64,000 bases of DNA, taken from positions 1 to 64,000 of the forward strand of contig NZ_JACZCR010000027.1 of assembly GCF_014904735.1 (NCBI RefSeq). Reading direction: 5' to 3'. This DNA is from Microbulbifer hainanensis (GTDB taxonomy: Bacteria > Pseudomonadota > Gammaproteobacteria > Pseudomonadales > Cellvibrionaceae). Positions 10,879 through 19,435 of this stretch are shown here, one piece after another. The notes beneath the pieces are model-generated. The model did not search any database. It saw only the letters and a program-made list of their open reading frames with translations, and had not been told where the DNA came from. Positions within the stretch are counted from its first letter, which is position 1; the number at the start of each line of letters is the position of its first letter. Both the position numbers and the translations under genes were made by a program.

Positions 10879-13176
10879 CTATTGGGTGTCACTCAAAGTG
10901 AAGTAGAGCTCCTCCTCTTGCGCGAAATGCAGGCGCACTATGGCGACCAGGCTCAACAAAAGGCCGCGCAGTTCCCGCCGCTGAAATTCATTCGGACCTT
11001 CGTCAACCAGTTCCGCCGTCAACTGTTCGAAGCGCCGCGCCAGTCGGAAGATCTCCCGATGCGTATGACTCATTGCCCCCAGCGGATCGAAGCCGTGCAT
11101 CTTGTCGGCAAGCATCGGGTAGAGCTTTTCTTCGTCCTCGCGCTCGTGCGGGAGCAGTTGGTCCCGAATCAGAATGGCGAGGGATCGTAATTTGTCGCGG
11201 CTTTCCGCCGGTGAGCTGGTGTCCAGTGCGTGGGCAGTTGCTTCTATTCGGTCCAGGATAGGTTGTAACTCGTCGTGCTGGCGGCGCAGTTGATCGGCCA
11301 CTTCCGCTGGCAGCGTACTTCCTGCAAGGTGTTCCGGGAGAGGTTGCAGCGCCCGCAAAGCGTTGAGGATCACCGCGACATCGATCGCCTCCTGCAGAAG
11401 GGCCCCGGCGACAGGCGGCAGGAATCCAAAGGCGGCGAACAGCATTGCCACCCCCGATAGCCCCATCCCGACGAGCACACTCTGCAGGGCGATGTGTCGG
11501 CCGCGCCGTGCGATCAGTAGCCCCTCCGGCAGCCGGTCGAGGCGATCTACCAGCAGCACCACGTCTGCCGCTTCGGCGGATGCGCTGGCGCCCCGGGCGC
11601 CCATGGCGATGCCCACATCGGCAGCCGCCAGCGCCGGCGCATCGTTGATACCGTCGCCGACCATGGCGGTGCTGGCACGGCGGCATTCGGTCTCGACAGC
11701 GGCGACCTTGTCCGCCGGTGAGCGCTCCGCCAGTACCGAATCGAATCCCAGCGAAAGCGCCACGGTTTCGGCGACGTCTTGCCGGTCGCCGCTCAGCATC
11801 ACTGTACGGCGGATGCCAGCCCGATGTAGTTCGCGCAGAGCCCGCGGAGTCTCCAGGCGGATCTGGTCCGCAAGCAACAGGACGCCGGCGAGGTGACCGT
11901 CGATGCCGACGAAAACACCCGACAGCCCGCGCATTGCCATCTGCTGCAGCCGGTCGCGCGCCCAGCTGTCGGGTTCTTTGCCTTCCAATACCAGGTTCAA
12001 ACTGCCTACGACCAGCTCATGTCCTTCGACCTGTCCGCGCAATCCCTCGCCGGGCTCTTCCTGCACCTGTTGCGGGAGGCTGGTTTCGAGATTGCGGCGC
12101 TGTGCTTCAATGACTAGCGACTGGGCGGTGCTGTGCTGGGATACCTGATCCAGCGACACCGCCAGGCGCAATAACTCTTCCGGCAGGAAAGGTGGTTTTG
12201 TTTCGATCGATACCAGCTGCGCTCGCCCGGTCGTCAATGTCCCGGTCTTGTCGAACAACATGTTTTCGACATCCGCGAGCTGTTCAAGCGCATCGCCATT
12301 TTTAATCAGAATACCGCGTCGGGCGGCGCGGGAGATGGCGGAGATCATCGCCACCGGTGCCGCCAGAATCAGGGGGCAGGGGGTGGCCACCACCAATACC
12401 GCCAGTGCCCTGACCGGATCTCCGGAATACAGCCAGGCTACTCCAGCGACGGTGAGTGCGGCGGGAATAAACAGCAGGGCGTAGCGGTCAGCCAGGCGGG
12501 TAAAGGCCGCCTTACCGGCCTGGGCCTCCTCGACCATCTGCACGATGCCGGCATAAGTGCTTTCGGCTTCGGTTTTCAGCGCCTGCAGTTCCAGTGGCCC
12601 GCCGGCGTTAATCGTGCCACTCAACAACTGCTCACCGCGAGTGCACTGTCGCGGCTGGGATTCACCGGTCACCACGGACTCGTCCAATTGCGCCGCTCCG
12701 GAGAGAAGCAAGCCGTCGACGGGTACCGCTTCTCCAGGCTTGACCAACAGACGATCCCCCACAGTGACCGCGCCGGTTGCCACATCTTTTACCCCGGAGT
12801 CGTCACAGAGATGCGCCACCCGGGGACTGCGTTCGAGCAGCGCGGAGAGTTCCCGGCGCGCCCGTCCGCTGGCGTACTCCTCAAGGGAGCGGCCGCTGGC
12901 AAACATAAAGGCGATCACCGCGCCGGCAAGATATTGCTCCAGTGCGATTGCGCCGGCCATGGTCAGCAGGGCAAGCAAATCCACTCCGGCCCGGTGGCGC
13001 AGCAGGGCGCGCAGACTTTCCACTGTCGCCACTGCCAACATCAGCGCCGTGGCGGCAGCCCAGAACGGCGCGGGTGATATTCCCCATATCCAGACCAGGC
13101 CACCGATGGCCAGCAGCACGGCGACGGTGATGGCAAATCCAGTGTGGATACGGCTGGCGATATTGGGCGCGATCAT
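10879..13176 (-). CDS. P1B-5-type heavy-metal P-type ATPase with C-terminal hemerythrin domain (Ni/Fe exporter-like)
   Basis: 765 residues, without an N-terminal metal-binding (HMA) domain. Transport motif TPCP at 265-268, phosphorylated Asp309 in DKTGTLT, and the hinge GDGINDAP near 510. Residues ~620-765 form a hemerythrin-like four-helix domain: RRQHDEL, LPHEREDEEKLYP, SHTHREI and LHFAQEEELYF supply the His/Glu ligands of a di-iron site. TPCP plus a hemerythrin tail defines P1B-5 ATPases such as Sinorhizobium Nia, linked to Ni2+ and Fe2+. Oddity: the conserved His-Pro pair of the nucleotide domain reads His348-Ser. A hydrogenase needing Ni and Fe is encoded 27 kb away. Membrane protein; the hemerythrin domain is cytosolic and may sense O2 or metal. 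Confidence 0.9.
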   Translation of the reverse strand: MIAPNIASRIHTGFAITVAVLLAIGGLVWIWGISPAPFWAAATALMLAVATVESLRALLRHRAGVDLLALLTMAGAIALEQYLAGAVIAFMFASGRSLEEYASGRARRELSALLERSPRVAHLCDDSGVKDVATGAVTVGDRLLVKPGEAVPVDGLLLSGAAQLDESVVTGESQPRQCTRGEQLLSGTINAGGPLELQALKTEAESTYAGIVQMVEEAQAGKAAFTRLADRYALLFIPAALTVAGVAWLYSGDPVRALAVLVVATPCPLILAAPVAMISAISRAARRGILIKNGDALEQLADVENMLFDKTGTLTTGRAQLVSIETKPPFLPEELLRLAVSLDQVSQHSTAQSLVIEAQRRNLETSLPQQVQEEPGEGLRGQVEGHELVVGSLNLVLEGKEPDSWARDRLQQMAMRGLSGVFVGIDGHLAGVLLLADQIRLETPRALRELHRAGIRRTVMLSGDRQDVAETVALSLGFDSVLAERSPADKVAAVETECRRASTAMVGDGINDAPALAAADVGIAMGARGASASAEAADVVLLVDRLDRLPEGLLIARRGRHIALQSVLVGMGLSGVAMLFAAFGFLPPVAGALLQEAIDVAVILNALRALQPLPEHLAGSTLPAEVADQLRRQHDELQPILDRIEATAHALDTSSPAESRDKLRSLAILIRDQLLPHEREDEEKLYPMLADKMHGFDPLGAMSHTHREIFRLARRFEQLTAELVDEGPNEFQRRELRGLLLSLVAIVRLHFAQEEELYFTLSDTQ

Positions 13177-13405
13177 GATTTTGTCGGGGGAGTATCCGGG
13201 TTCATCCTGGTGTGGATGTCATAGCGCTCTGTCGTGCGCCGCCATTTTATAGAGCTGCGCAGCCTGTCGGGCAGCCGCCGGATCTGGTGCCAGATACCGG
13301 GTGATCTTTCCTGCACTGTGCAGACAAGAATAGTTCCGGGGATGAGCTGACGATTCCACCGAACTTTTTCCGACCAGAGTACGCCAGACCTTTCGAAAAC
13401 AGTGA
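13177..13405. other. intergenic region between the metal ATPase and the acyl carrier protein gene
   Basis: 229 bases upstream of the metal ATPase and downstream of the ACP gene, both on the minus strand. I see no gene and no clear FNR, LexA or terminator structure. Confidence 0.4.
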
Positions 13406-13669
13406 CTAGTTTTCCTCTGCGCTGCCTTCGATATGCTGCGCCAGGTATTCGACGGCACCGTCCAGGCTCTGTATCGCCACATAGTCCTTTTCCGGAATGT
13501 CCATCTGGAATTCCCGTCCCAACGCGATGGTGAAATTCAGGAAATCCATCGAGTCGAAATCGTACTGGTCGCGAATCGGTGTTTTCGGATCCAGTTCCCC
13601 GGGATTGATATCCGGTGCGACCTGGAGAAGTTTTTTCAGTGCCAGTGCTCGTATTTCCTCGCGATTCAT
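13406..13669 (-). CDS. acyl carrier protein
   Basis: 87 residues, acidic, helical. DFDSMDF places the phosphopantetheine Ser at position 40, in the usual DSx context of carrier proteins. It overlaps the E2 gene as ATGA, so it is the distal gene of a dehydrogenase operon rather than part of a fatty-acid cluster. It is distinct from housekeeping AcpP (no DSLD). The partner enzyme is unknown. It might accept acyl groups from the E2 or be charged by the AMP-forming ligase at the head of the operon; both ideas are inference. Confidence 0.88.
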   Translation of the reverse strand: MNREEIRALALKKLLQVAPDINPGELDPKTPIRDQYDFDSMDFLNFTIALGREFQMDIPEKDYVAIQSLDGAVEYLAQHIEGSAEEN

Positions 13670-14856
13670 AACCTCTCGGGCTCCTGTAACAGGCGATCGA
13701 TTTCCGCCAGGAAGAGGGCGCCGCGGTGGCCATCACTGGCGCGGTGGTCGGCAGCAAGGCTTGCGTTGATGACACGCCGCACCTGCGGCGCGCGATTGAC
13801 CGGTCGGACTCTCTCGACAATGGAACCGAAACCGACGATCGCCAGCTGCGGCGGATAGATGATGGGGAATACGGTATCGACACCCTGTTCGCCGAGGCTG
13901 GTAACGGTGATGGTGGCATCCTGTAGCTCTGATCCTCGCAGGTGGCCGCTTCTGGCCCGATTCACCAGATCGGAGAATTCTGCCATCAGTTCATCCGGAT
14001 TTTTCCGGTGTACATCGCGCAGTGTCGGTACCAGCAAGCCACCGCTGCGCAGTGAGATCGCCACGCCGACATGTACGTCGTCTTTGACCTGGGCTGCGTC
14101 GTCCATAAAGAAACCGTTCATCTCCGGCACCTTTTGCAGCGCGCCTGCCACCGCTTTCAGTAACAGAATTGCGTAGACCAGGCGCAGGGGAAGAGGGCGT
14201 TCGGCGTTTTGTTGTTCGAGCCAGGTGAGGGCGGGCGTCAGGTCGATACTGGTGGACAGGTAATAGTGGGGGATTTCCCTGTTTGAGCGCACCACGGCGG
14301 CAGCAATAGCGCGGCGCATACTGCTCGCGGCGGCTTCGGCCTGCTTCTCGGCGGTGCCTGCTACGGTTCCTGTTGGCGCCGCTGGGCCCGCGCTAGAGGC
14401 CACGTCTTCCAGGGTGACGGCGCCCCCGGGCCCCGTGCCCACGATGTTTTCAGGGTCTACGCTCAGTTCGCGCGCGCGCTTGCGCGCGGCGGGGGAAATG
14501 CGTTTGCGCTCTCCCCCCGGTGGTGGCTGGATATTAAGGGCGCGGGGCATGTCCTCTGGTGGAGCCTGCTTGTCCTCGCTGACGCCGGCTTTTCTGGGTT
14601 CGGCGTGCCCCTGTGTTTTCCCTCCACTCCGGATTGTCGCGAGCACCGTGCCCACCGGCACTTTTTCATCCGGTTGCACCAGAATCTCTTTAACAGTGCC
14701 CGACTCGAAGACCTCAATATCGATGATTCCCTTGTCGGTCTCCACTGCGGCGATACTATCGCCTTTGGTTACGGTGTCGCCGGGTTCGACAAACCATTCG
14801 CGCAGGGTCGCGTCTTTCATGTCGGCACCCAGGGAGGGCAGGCGAAATTCAGACAT
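13666..14856 (-). CDS. dihydrolipoamide acyltransferase (E2) of a 2-oxo acid dehydrogenase complex
   Basis: 396 residues. One lipoyl domain (about 1-77; lipoylated Lys in [11 protein letters not shown]), an Ala/Pro/Gly-poor linker, a peripheral-subunit-binding domain ([19 protein letters not shown], about 120-155) and a CoA acyltransferase core ending in [12 protein letters not shown] with the catalytic His and Asp. Transfers an acyl group from lipoamide to CoA. Single lipoyl domain and gene order E1a-E1b-E2 resemble acetoin/pyruvate dehydrogenases with split E1. It overlaps E1beta by 8 bases. No E3 (lipoamide dehydrogenase) is present, so E3 must come from elsewhere. Confidence 0.92.
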   Translation of the reverse strand: MSEFRLPSLGADMKDATLREWFVEPGDTVTKGDSIAAVETDKGIIDIEVFESGTVKEILVQPDEKVPVGTVLATIRSGGKTQGHAEPRKAGVSEDKQAPPEDMPRALNIQPPPGGERKRISPAARKRARELSVDPENIVGTGPGGAVTLEDVASSAGPAAPTGTVAGTAEKQAEAAASSMRRAIAAAVVRSNREIPHYYLSTSIDLTPALTWLEQQNAERPLPLRLVYAILLLKAVAGALQKVPEMNGFFMDDAAQVKDDVHVGVAISLRSGGLLVPTLRDVHRKNPDELMAEFSDLVNRARSGHLRGSELQDATITVTSLGEQGVDTVFPIIYPPQLAIVGFGSIVERVRPVNRAPQVRRVINASLAADHRASDGHRGALFLAEIDRLLQEPERL

Positions 14857-15829
14857 TTTGTCCCATCACCTCGCGCACCTTTTCCACGATGGTGTCCACC
14901 TGTGGCAGTGCCGCGTGTTCCAGGTGCGCGGCATAGGGGATGGGCACTTCGGCGCTACACACCCGCGCCAGCGGCGCGTCGAGATCGTAAAATGCCTGCT
15001 CGGCGATGCGCATGCCGATCTCCCCGGCCAGGCTGCCGCTGCGCCAACCCTCGTCGATCAATACCGCGCGGTGGGTCTTGCGCACCGAGGCGAGAATTGT
15101 CTCATCGTCCAGTGGTCGCAGCGATCTGAGATCAACCACCTCGGCATCGATACCGCCCTCGGCCAGTTGTTCGGCGGCGTCCAGCGTCTTGTGCAGGTTG
15201 CCGCCGTAACAGATCAGGCTGACATCCGATCCGTTTCGGCGCACCGCGGCGCGGCGGATATCCGTGATTGACGAGTCCTCGGCCAGCTCGCCCTCCCGGT
15301 TGTACAGCGCGTTGTGTTCAAAAATGATCACCGGGTCCGGATCCTCCAGTGCCAGGCGCAGCATGCCGCGCATATCTTCCAGGGTGCCGGGCGCAATTAC
15401 ACGCAAGCCGGGCACGTGGGCATACCAGCACTCCAGGCTGTGCGAGTGCTGCGCGGCCAGCTGGCGGCCGGCGCCGGTTGTCATGCGGAGCACTACCGGA
15501 ACACTGAATTGACCGCCAGACATATGGCGCAGGGTGGCGGCGTTGTTCACTATCTGATCCAGGCACAACAGGCTGAAGTTGACCGTCATGACTTCGACGA
15601 TGGGGCGCATGCCGCCAAGTGCGGCGCCAATGCCGGCGCCAACAAAGGCGGACTCGGAAAGTGGCGTATCGCGGATGCGCTCTTCGCCAAACTCTTCCTG
15701 CAGACCCTTGCTGACGGCGTAGCAGCCGCCGTAACGGCCCACGTCCTCGCCCATCAGGAAGACCCGCTCGTCCTGCTGGAGCGCTTCCTGCAGTGCGCTG
15801 CGCATGGCTTCGCGGTAGGTGGTTTTCAT
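14849..15829 (-). CDS. 2-oxo acid dehydrogenase E1 subunit beta
   Basis: 326 residues, typical length. [31 protein letters not shown] is the family N-terminus; [19 protein letters not shown] and [20 protein letters not shown] follow. Forms an alpha2beta2 E1 with the upstream gene, decarboxylating a 2-oxo acid with thiamine diphosphate. Substrate (pyruvate, acetoin or branched-chain) cannot be settled from sequence alone, but the linked AMP-forming acetyl-CoA synthetase favours pyruvate or acetoin. Confidence 0.92.
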   Translation of the reverse strand: MKTTYREAMRSALQEALQQDERVFLMGEDVGRYGGCYAVSKGLQEEFGEERIRDTPLSESAFVGAGIGAALGGMRPIVEVMTVNFSLLCLDQIVNNAATLRHMSGGQFSVPVVLRMTTGAGRQLAAQHSHSLECWYAHVPGLRVIAPGTLEDMRGMLRLALEDPDPVIIFEHNALYNREGELAEDSSITDIRRAAVRRNGSDVSLICYGGNLHKTLDAAEQLAEGGIDAEVVDLRSLRPLDDETILASVRKTHRAVLIDEGWRSGSLAGEIGMRIAEQAFYDLDAPLARVCSAEVPIPYAAHLEHAALPQVDTIVEKVREVMGQNV

Positions 15830-15882
15830 TGGGCTTCTTGTCCGATCATTCGGATATCCAGGTTTTTATCGATCGATTAAAT

Positions 15883-16923
15883 TCAATCATTTCGAATGTT
15901 TTGGTTGTTTATGGCGGTGTTCAGGGTAAAAAGATTCGATAAAATCGATTCCGTGTAGGTGTCCTTCAGCAGATCCTCCACCGGTTCCCAGTGGCCCGCA
16001 TTGGCAAAATCCACGGCGTTCTGGATTTCCTCGGCTACCGATTTTTCGATTCCTTGCACATCGGCATCGTTCAACACCTTCTGTGCGCGCAGCCGTGCAG
16101 TCAGGGTGGCAACTGGGCAGAGCTGCTTCCACTGCTCTACCTCTTCTTTGCTGCGGTAGAGTTCCGGGTCGAACATGGAGTGGGCGCGGAAACGGTAGGT
16201 GCGCATTTCCAGGAAAGCGGGCGCCGCTTTTTCACGGACTCTCTTTACCGCGTCCCGCACCGCCGTATTGACGGAAATGACATCCATCCCGTCCACTGCG
16301 GCGGAAAAGATGCCGTAGCATTTCGCTTTCTGGTGGATATCGGTCACCGATTCCGAGCGCGCCAGCGCGGTGCCCATGGCGTACAGATTGTTCTCGCAGA
16401 TGAACAGTACCGGCAGTTGCCAGAGCGCGGCCAGATTGAGGGATTCGTGGAACTCGCCCTCGGCCACCGCGCCCTCACCGAAGAAGCAGGCGGTAATCCG
16501 CCGGCGGTTTTTCATCTTGTCTGCCAGCGCCAGGCCGATGGCCAGCGGCAGGCCGCCGGACACTATGGCGTTGCCGCCATAGAAGCGCGTCCCCGCATCG
16601 AACAAATGCATGGAACCGCCGCGCCCGTGCGAGCAACCCTCGCGCTTGCCAAACATCTCCGCGAGGATGGCATTCATGGAAATGCCGTGCATTAGCGCAT
16701 GGCCGTGCTCGCGGTAGGTAGCGACGACGGCGGCGTCTTCGCCCAGCTCCGGGATGGCACCGGCGGCGACTGCCTCCTCGCCGATATACAGGTGCAGAAA
16801 GCCCCGAATTTTCTCCTGGCCGTAGAGTTCTGCACACTTTTCCTCCATACGGCGAATCCGGGTCATGTCGGTCAGCCATTGCAGGCCCTGTTCGCGGCTG
16901 ACTTGCGAGGGTTTTCCTGTCAT
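15883..16923 (-). CDS. 2-oxo acid dehydrogenase E1 subunit alpha (thiamine diphosphate-dependent)
   Basis: 346 residues. Thiamine-diphosphate motif [19 protein letters not shown] near 148-166, with [10 protein letters not shown] closing it, and [12 protein letters not shown] upstream. The C-terminal ~25 residues ([20 protein letters not shown]) extend past the usual end. The start overlaps the acsA stop as ATGA; 53 bases separate its stop from E1beta. Confidence 0.92.
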   Translation of the reverse strand: MTGKPSQVSREQGLQWLTDMTRIRRMEEKCAELYGQEKIRGFLHLYIGEEAVAAGAIPELGEDAAVVATYREHGHALMHGISMNAILAEMFGKREGCSHGRGGSMHLFDAGTRFYGGNAIVSGGLPLAIGLALADKMKNRRRITACFFGEGAVAEGEFHESLNLAALWQLPVLFICENNLYAMGTALARSESVTDIHQKAKCYGIFSAAVDGMDVISVNTAVRDAVKRVREKAAPAFLEMRTYRFRAHSMFDPELYRSKEEVEQWKQLCPVATLTARLRAQKVLNDADVQGIEKSVAEEIQNAVDFANAGHWEPVEDLLKDTYTESILSNLFTLNTAINNQNIRND

Positions 16924-18683
16924 TCCCGGCTCTCCAGTGTCGATGTGTCGCCTTCGGGCAGACCGAGTTCGCGCGCTTTCAGCAATCGGCGCATGATCTT
17001 GCCGGAACGGGTGCGCGGCAGGTTGTCATGAATCTCGATCTGTCGTGGCGCGACCGCCGGGCCCAGACGGCGGCGCGCCAGGGCCAACAGCTCGGTGCGC
17101 AGTGCCTCGCTGGGCTGGTGCGCAGGTTTCAGGGATACGAAGGCCTTGACCACTTCGCCGGCGATCGGGTCTGGCACGCCGATGGCGGCGGCTTCGGCCA
17201 CTGCCGGGTGTTCCATCAGCGCGCTCTCCACCTCGAACGGACCGATCAGGTGCCCGGATGATTTGATCACGTCGTCGGCGCGCCCCACGAACCAGAAGTA
17301 GCCATCTTCGTCGCGGCGCGCCAGGTCACCGGTGAGGTACCAGTCGCCGCTGAAGCAGGCCCTGTAGCGCTCTTCTTCGTGCAGATAGCCCCGGAACATC
17401 GACGGCCAGCCGCGCTTCAACGCCAGCTCACCCTCGCGATCCGCATCCTCGATTAATTCCACCGAACCGTCTTCGCGCCGGCGTACTACAGTCGCCTCGA
17501 TGCCCGGCAGCGGTTTGCCCATGGAACCGGGGCGGATATCCATACTGGCGAAGTTGGCGATCATGATTCCACCGGTTTCCGTCTGCCACCAGTTGTCGTG
17601 GAAGGGCAGCTCGAACGCCTCTTCGCCCCAGAGTACCGCCTCGGGATTCAGCGGCTCGCCGACGCTCGCCATAAAACGCAGTGCCGGGAGCTGGAACTTG
17701 CGCGCCAGTTCGGCGCCGTGTTTCATCATCATGCGGACCGCAGTCGGGGCCGTGTACCAGACGCTCACCATGTGGTCGCGCAAAATGCCGTACCAGCGCT
17801 CCGGTTCGAACTCCTGTCGGTCCACGATCATGGTCGCCCCGATCGTCAGCGGCGCGATAATGCCGTAGCTGGTGCCGGTGACCCAGCCCGGATCTGCGGT
17901 GCACCAGAAAACGTCCTGTGGGTGAAGGTCGAGGGCGAGGCGCGCACTGGCATGGTGGGCCACCACCGCTTCATGGACGTGGATGGCGCCCTTCGGTTTG
18001 CCGGTGGTGCCACTGGTGAAATGCAGCAGGGCGGGATCTTCGGGGTTCGTATTGCATACCGGGAATTCGTCCGCGGCGGCGTCCAGCAGTTGCTGGAAAT
18101 CGAGGGTGTCGTCGGGATGTTTCTCCTGTGCGCTGTCTCGCACCAGCAGCACGTGCTGCAGGTGCGGGAGTGAGTCGCGCAGGGCGGCGACCTTGCGCCG
18201 GTAAAGACTTTCGGTGGTGACGAGGACCTTGGCCTCGCCGATAGACAGGCGCGAGTGCAGCGGCTCGGGCCCGAAGGCGGAAAACAGAGGGCAAAAGACG
18301 CTGCCGTTCTTCAGCGTACCGAGCGCGGTGATATAGAGCGGGGGAATCCGCTCACTGAGTGCAAAGACCCGCTCGCCTTTCTTGACGCCGAGGTTCCGGA
18401 GGACATTGGCGAAGCGGTTGGTCAGCCGGCTCAGGTCGCCGTAGCTGAAATCCGTCGCTTCGCCGCTCCTGTCGAGCCAGCGCAGTGCCAGGTGCTCGCA
18501 CCGATCACCGGCGGCGTGGCGGTCGACTGCCTCGTGGGCAATATTGAGCCCGCCGCCGGGCATTCCGTCGAGCAGCTCCCGTTCGTGTTCCCAGGAAAAA
18601 TTTCGCCGGGCGGCGTCGTAGTCGAGCAGATTGGGAATCAGCTCCCAGTCTTCACTTTGTTTGCGGATCGTTTGTCGCGGCAT
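16920..18683 (-). CDS. acsA: AMP-forming acetate--CoA ligase (AcsA-type)
   Basis: 587 residues. ATP/AMP motif [12 protein letters not shown] near 225-236, [10 protein letters not shown] near 355, [32 protein letters not shown] (A8 hinge), and the C-terminal catalytic Lys in [11 protein letters not shown]. The W in DNWWQTE is typical of acetate-sized pockets. Reaction: acetate + ATP + CoA to acetyl-CoA + AMP + PPi. It heads the dehydrogenase operon, 54 bases downstream of the CNB-fold gene on the same strand, and could link acetate to the acetyl-CoA made by E1/E2. Confidence 0.92.
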   Translation of the reverse strand: MPRQTIRKQSEDWELIPNLLDYDAARRNFSWEHERELLDGMPGGGLNIAHEAVDRHAAGDRCEHLALRWLDRSGEATDFSYGDLSRLTNRFANVLRNLGVKKGERVFALSERIPPLYITALGTLKNGSVFCPLFSAFGPEPLHSRLSIGEAKVLVTTESLYRRKVAALRDSLPHLQHVLLVRDSAQEKHPDDTLDFQQLLDAAADEFPVCNTNPEDPALLHFTSGTTGKPKGAIHVHEAVVAHHASARLALDLHPQDVFWCTADPGWVTGTSYGIIAPLTIGATMIVDRQEFEPERWYGILRDHMVSVWYTAPTAVRMMMKHGAELARKFQLPALRFMASVGEPLNPEAVLWGEEAFELPFHDNWWQTETGGIMIANFASMDIRPGSMGKPLPGIEATVVRRREDGSVELIEDADREGELALKRGWPSMFRGYLHEEERYRACFSGDWYLTGDLARRDEDGYFWFVGRADDVIKSSGHLIGPFEVESALMEHPAVAEAAAIGVPDPIAGEVVKAFVSLKPAHQPSEALRTELLALARRRLGPAVAPRQIEIHDNLPRTRSGKIMRRLLKARELGLPEGDTSTLESRE

Positions 18684-18737
18684 AGTCGTTTCGTTGGCTT
18701 ACCCTGTGGTTGAGACCTTATCGCCGGCATCCTCACC

Positions 18738-19226
18738 TCAAGGATTATCGCGTTTCAGTTCCGCCACCGTCTGGATTAGACCCAGAATCCTCCGCGCCAA
18801 CTCCCGGGACAGGTTGATCAGCAGCACGCCGAAGTCTAATGGCATTTCGCAGTGCAGGGTGTAGAACAGATCTGAGTTCACCTCCAGTACATAACTGCTA
18901 CTGGCGGCTATTGTCGTGCCCGGCCACGGGGTCAGCGCGATCATACTGACAAAGCCAATCGCCTCCCCAAAATGGAAATCGTAGATATGCTCAATGTGGC
19001 CATTCGCGTCCTGGTAGTAGGAAAGGGAACCTTTCAGAACGATATAGAAGGAACCTGACGGTCTGCCGGTTTCGATGAGCGTCTCGCCTTTACGTAACAC
19101 GTGGATCTGCCCGTTTTTTAACAGGTATTTCATCGCCTCGTCGGACAAAGCGCCGAATGCAGCAGCATTTTTCAGATCGTCAATGGAAAGTTCGTCCAGT
19201 AAGAGCTCCGCGCCTATTTGTCGCAT
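18738..19226 (-). CDS. stand-alone cyclic-nucleotide-binding-fold protein (no HTH)
   Basis: 162 residues from ATG 19226, which has GGGAAAG upstream; the frame extends to 19403 but that part looks non-coding and would overlap the divergent promoter region. The beta-roll is clear (LRKGETLIETGRPSGSFYIVLKGSLSYY ... FHFGEAIGFVSMIAL). The phosphate-binding cassette is degenerate: where CRP has the RS/RA pair this has WPGTTIAA, so ordinary cAMP binding is doubtful. After the C-helix (LARRILGLIQTVAELKRDNP) the protein stops, without a DNA-binding domain. First gene of the acsA operon; probably a sensor or adaptor rather than a transcription factor. Confidence 0.8.
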   Translation of the reverse strand: MRQIGAELLLDELSIDDLKNAAAFGALSDEAMKYLLKNGQIHVLRKGETLIETGRPSGSFYIVLKGSLSYYQDANGHIEHIYDFHFGEAIGFVSMIALTPWPGTTIAASSSYVLEVNSDLFYTLHCEMPLDFGVLLINLSRELARRILGLIQTVAELKRDNP

Positions 19227-19435
19227 GGCAGCTTTCCCGATTTGATGCTCGCAGCTATTTCTAAAGTATGGGGCAATGGTGACTGTTATGCTTTCTGGGG
19301 GGATTGCGCGCCGTTCTGGACGATCGGCGCGAGGCTGTCGGGATGCGGGGACGTAAAGTTTTTCAACTAATGTTGCAGGGTCAGATTCCCCATATTTACC
19401 CAACCGCTGTGCAACTTGAACACGCCAATAGCCTC

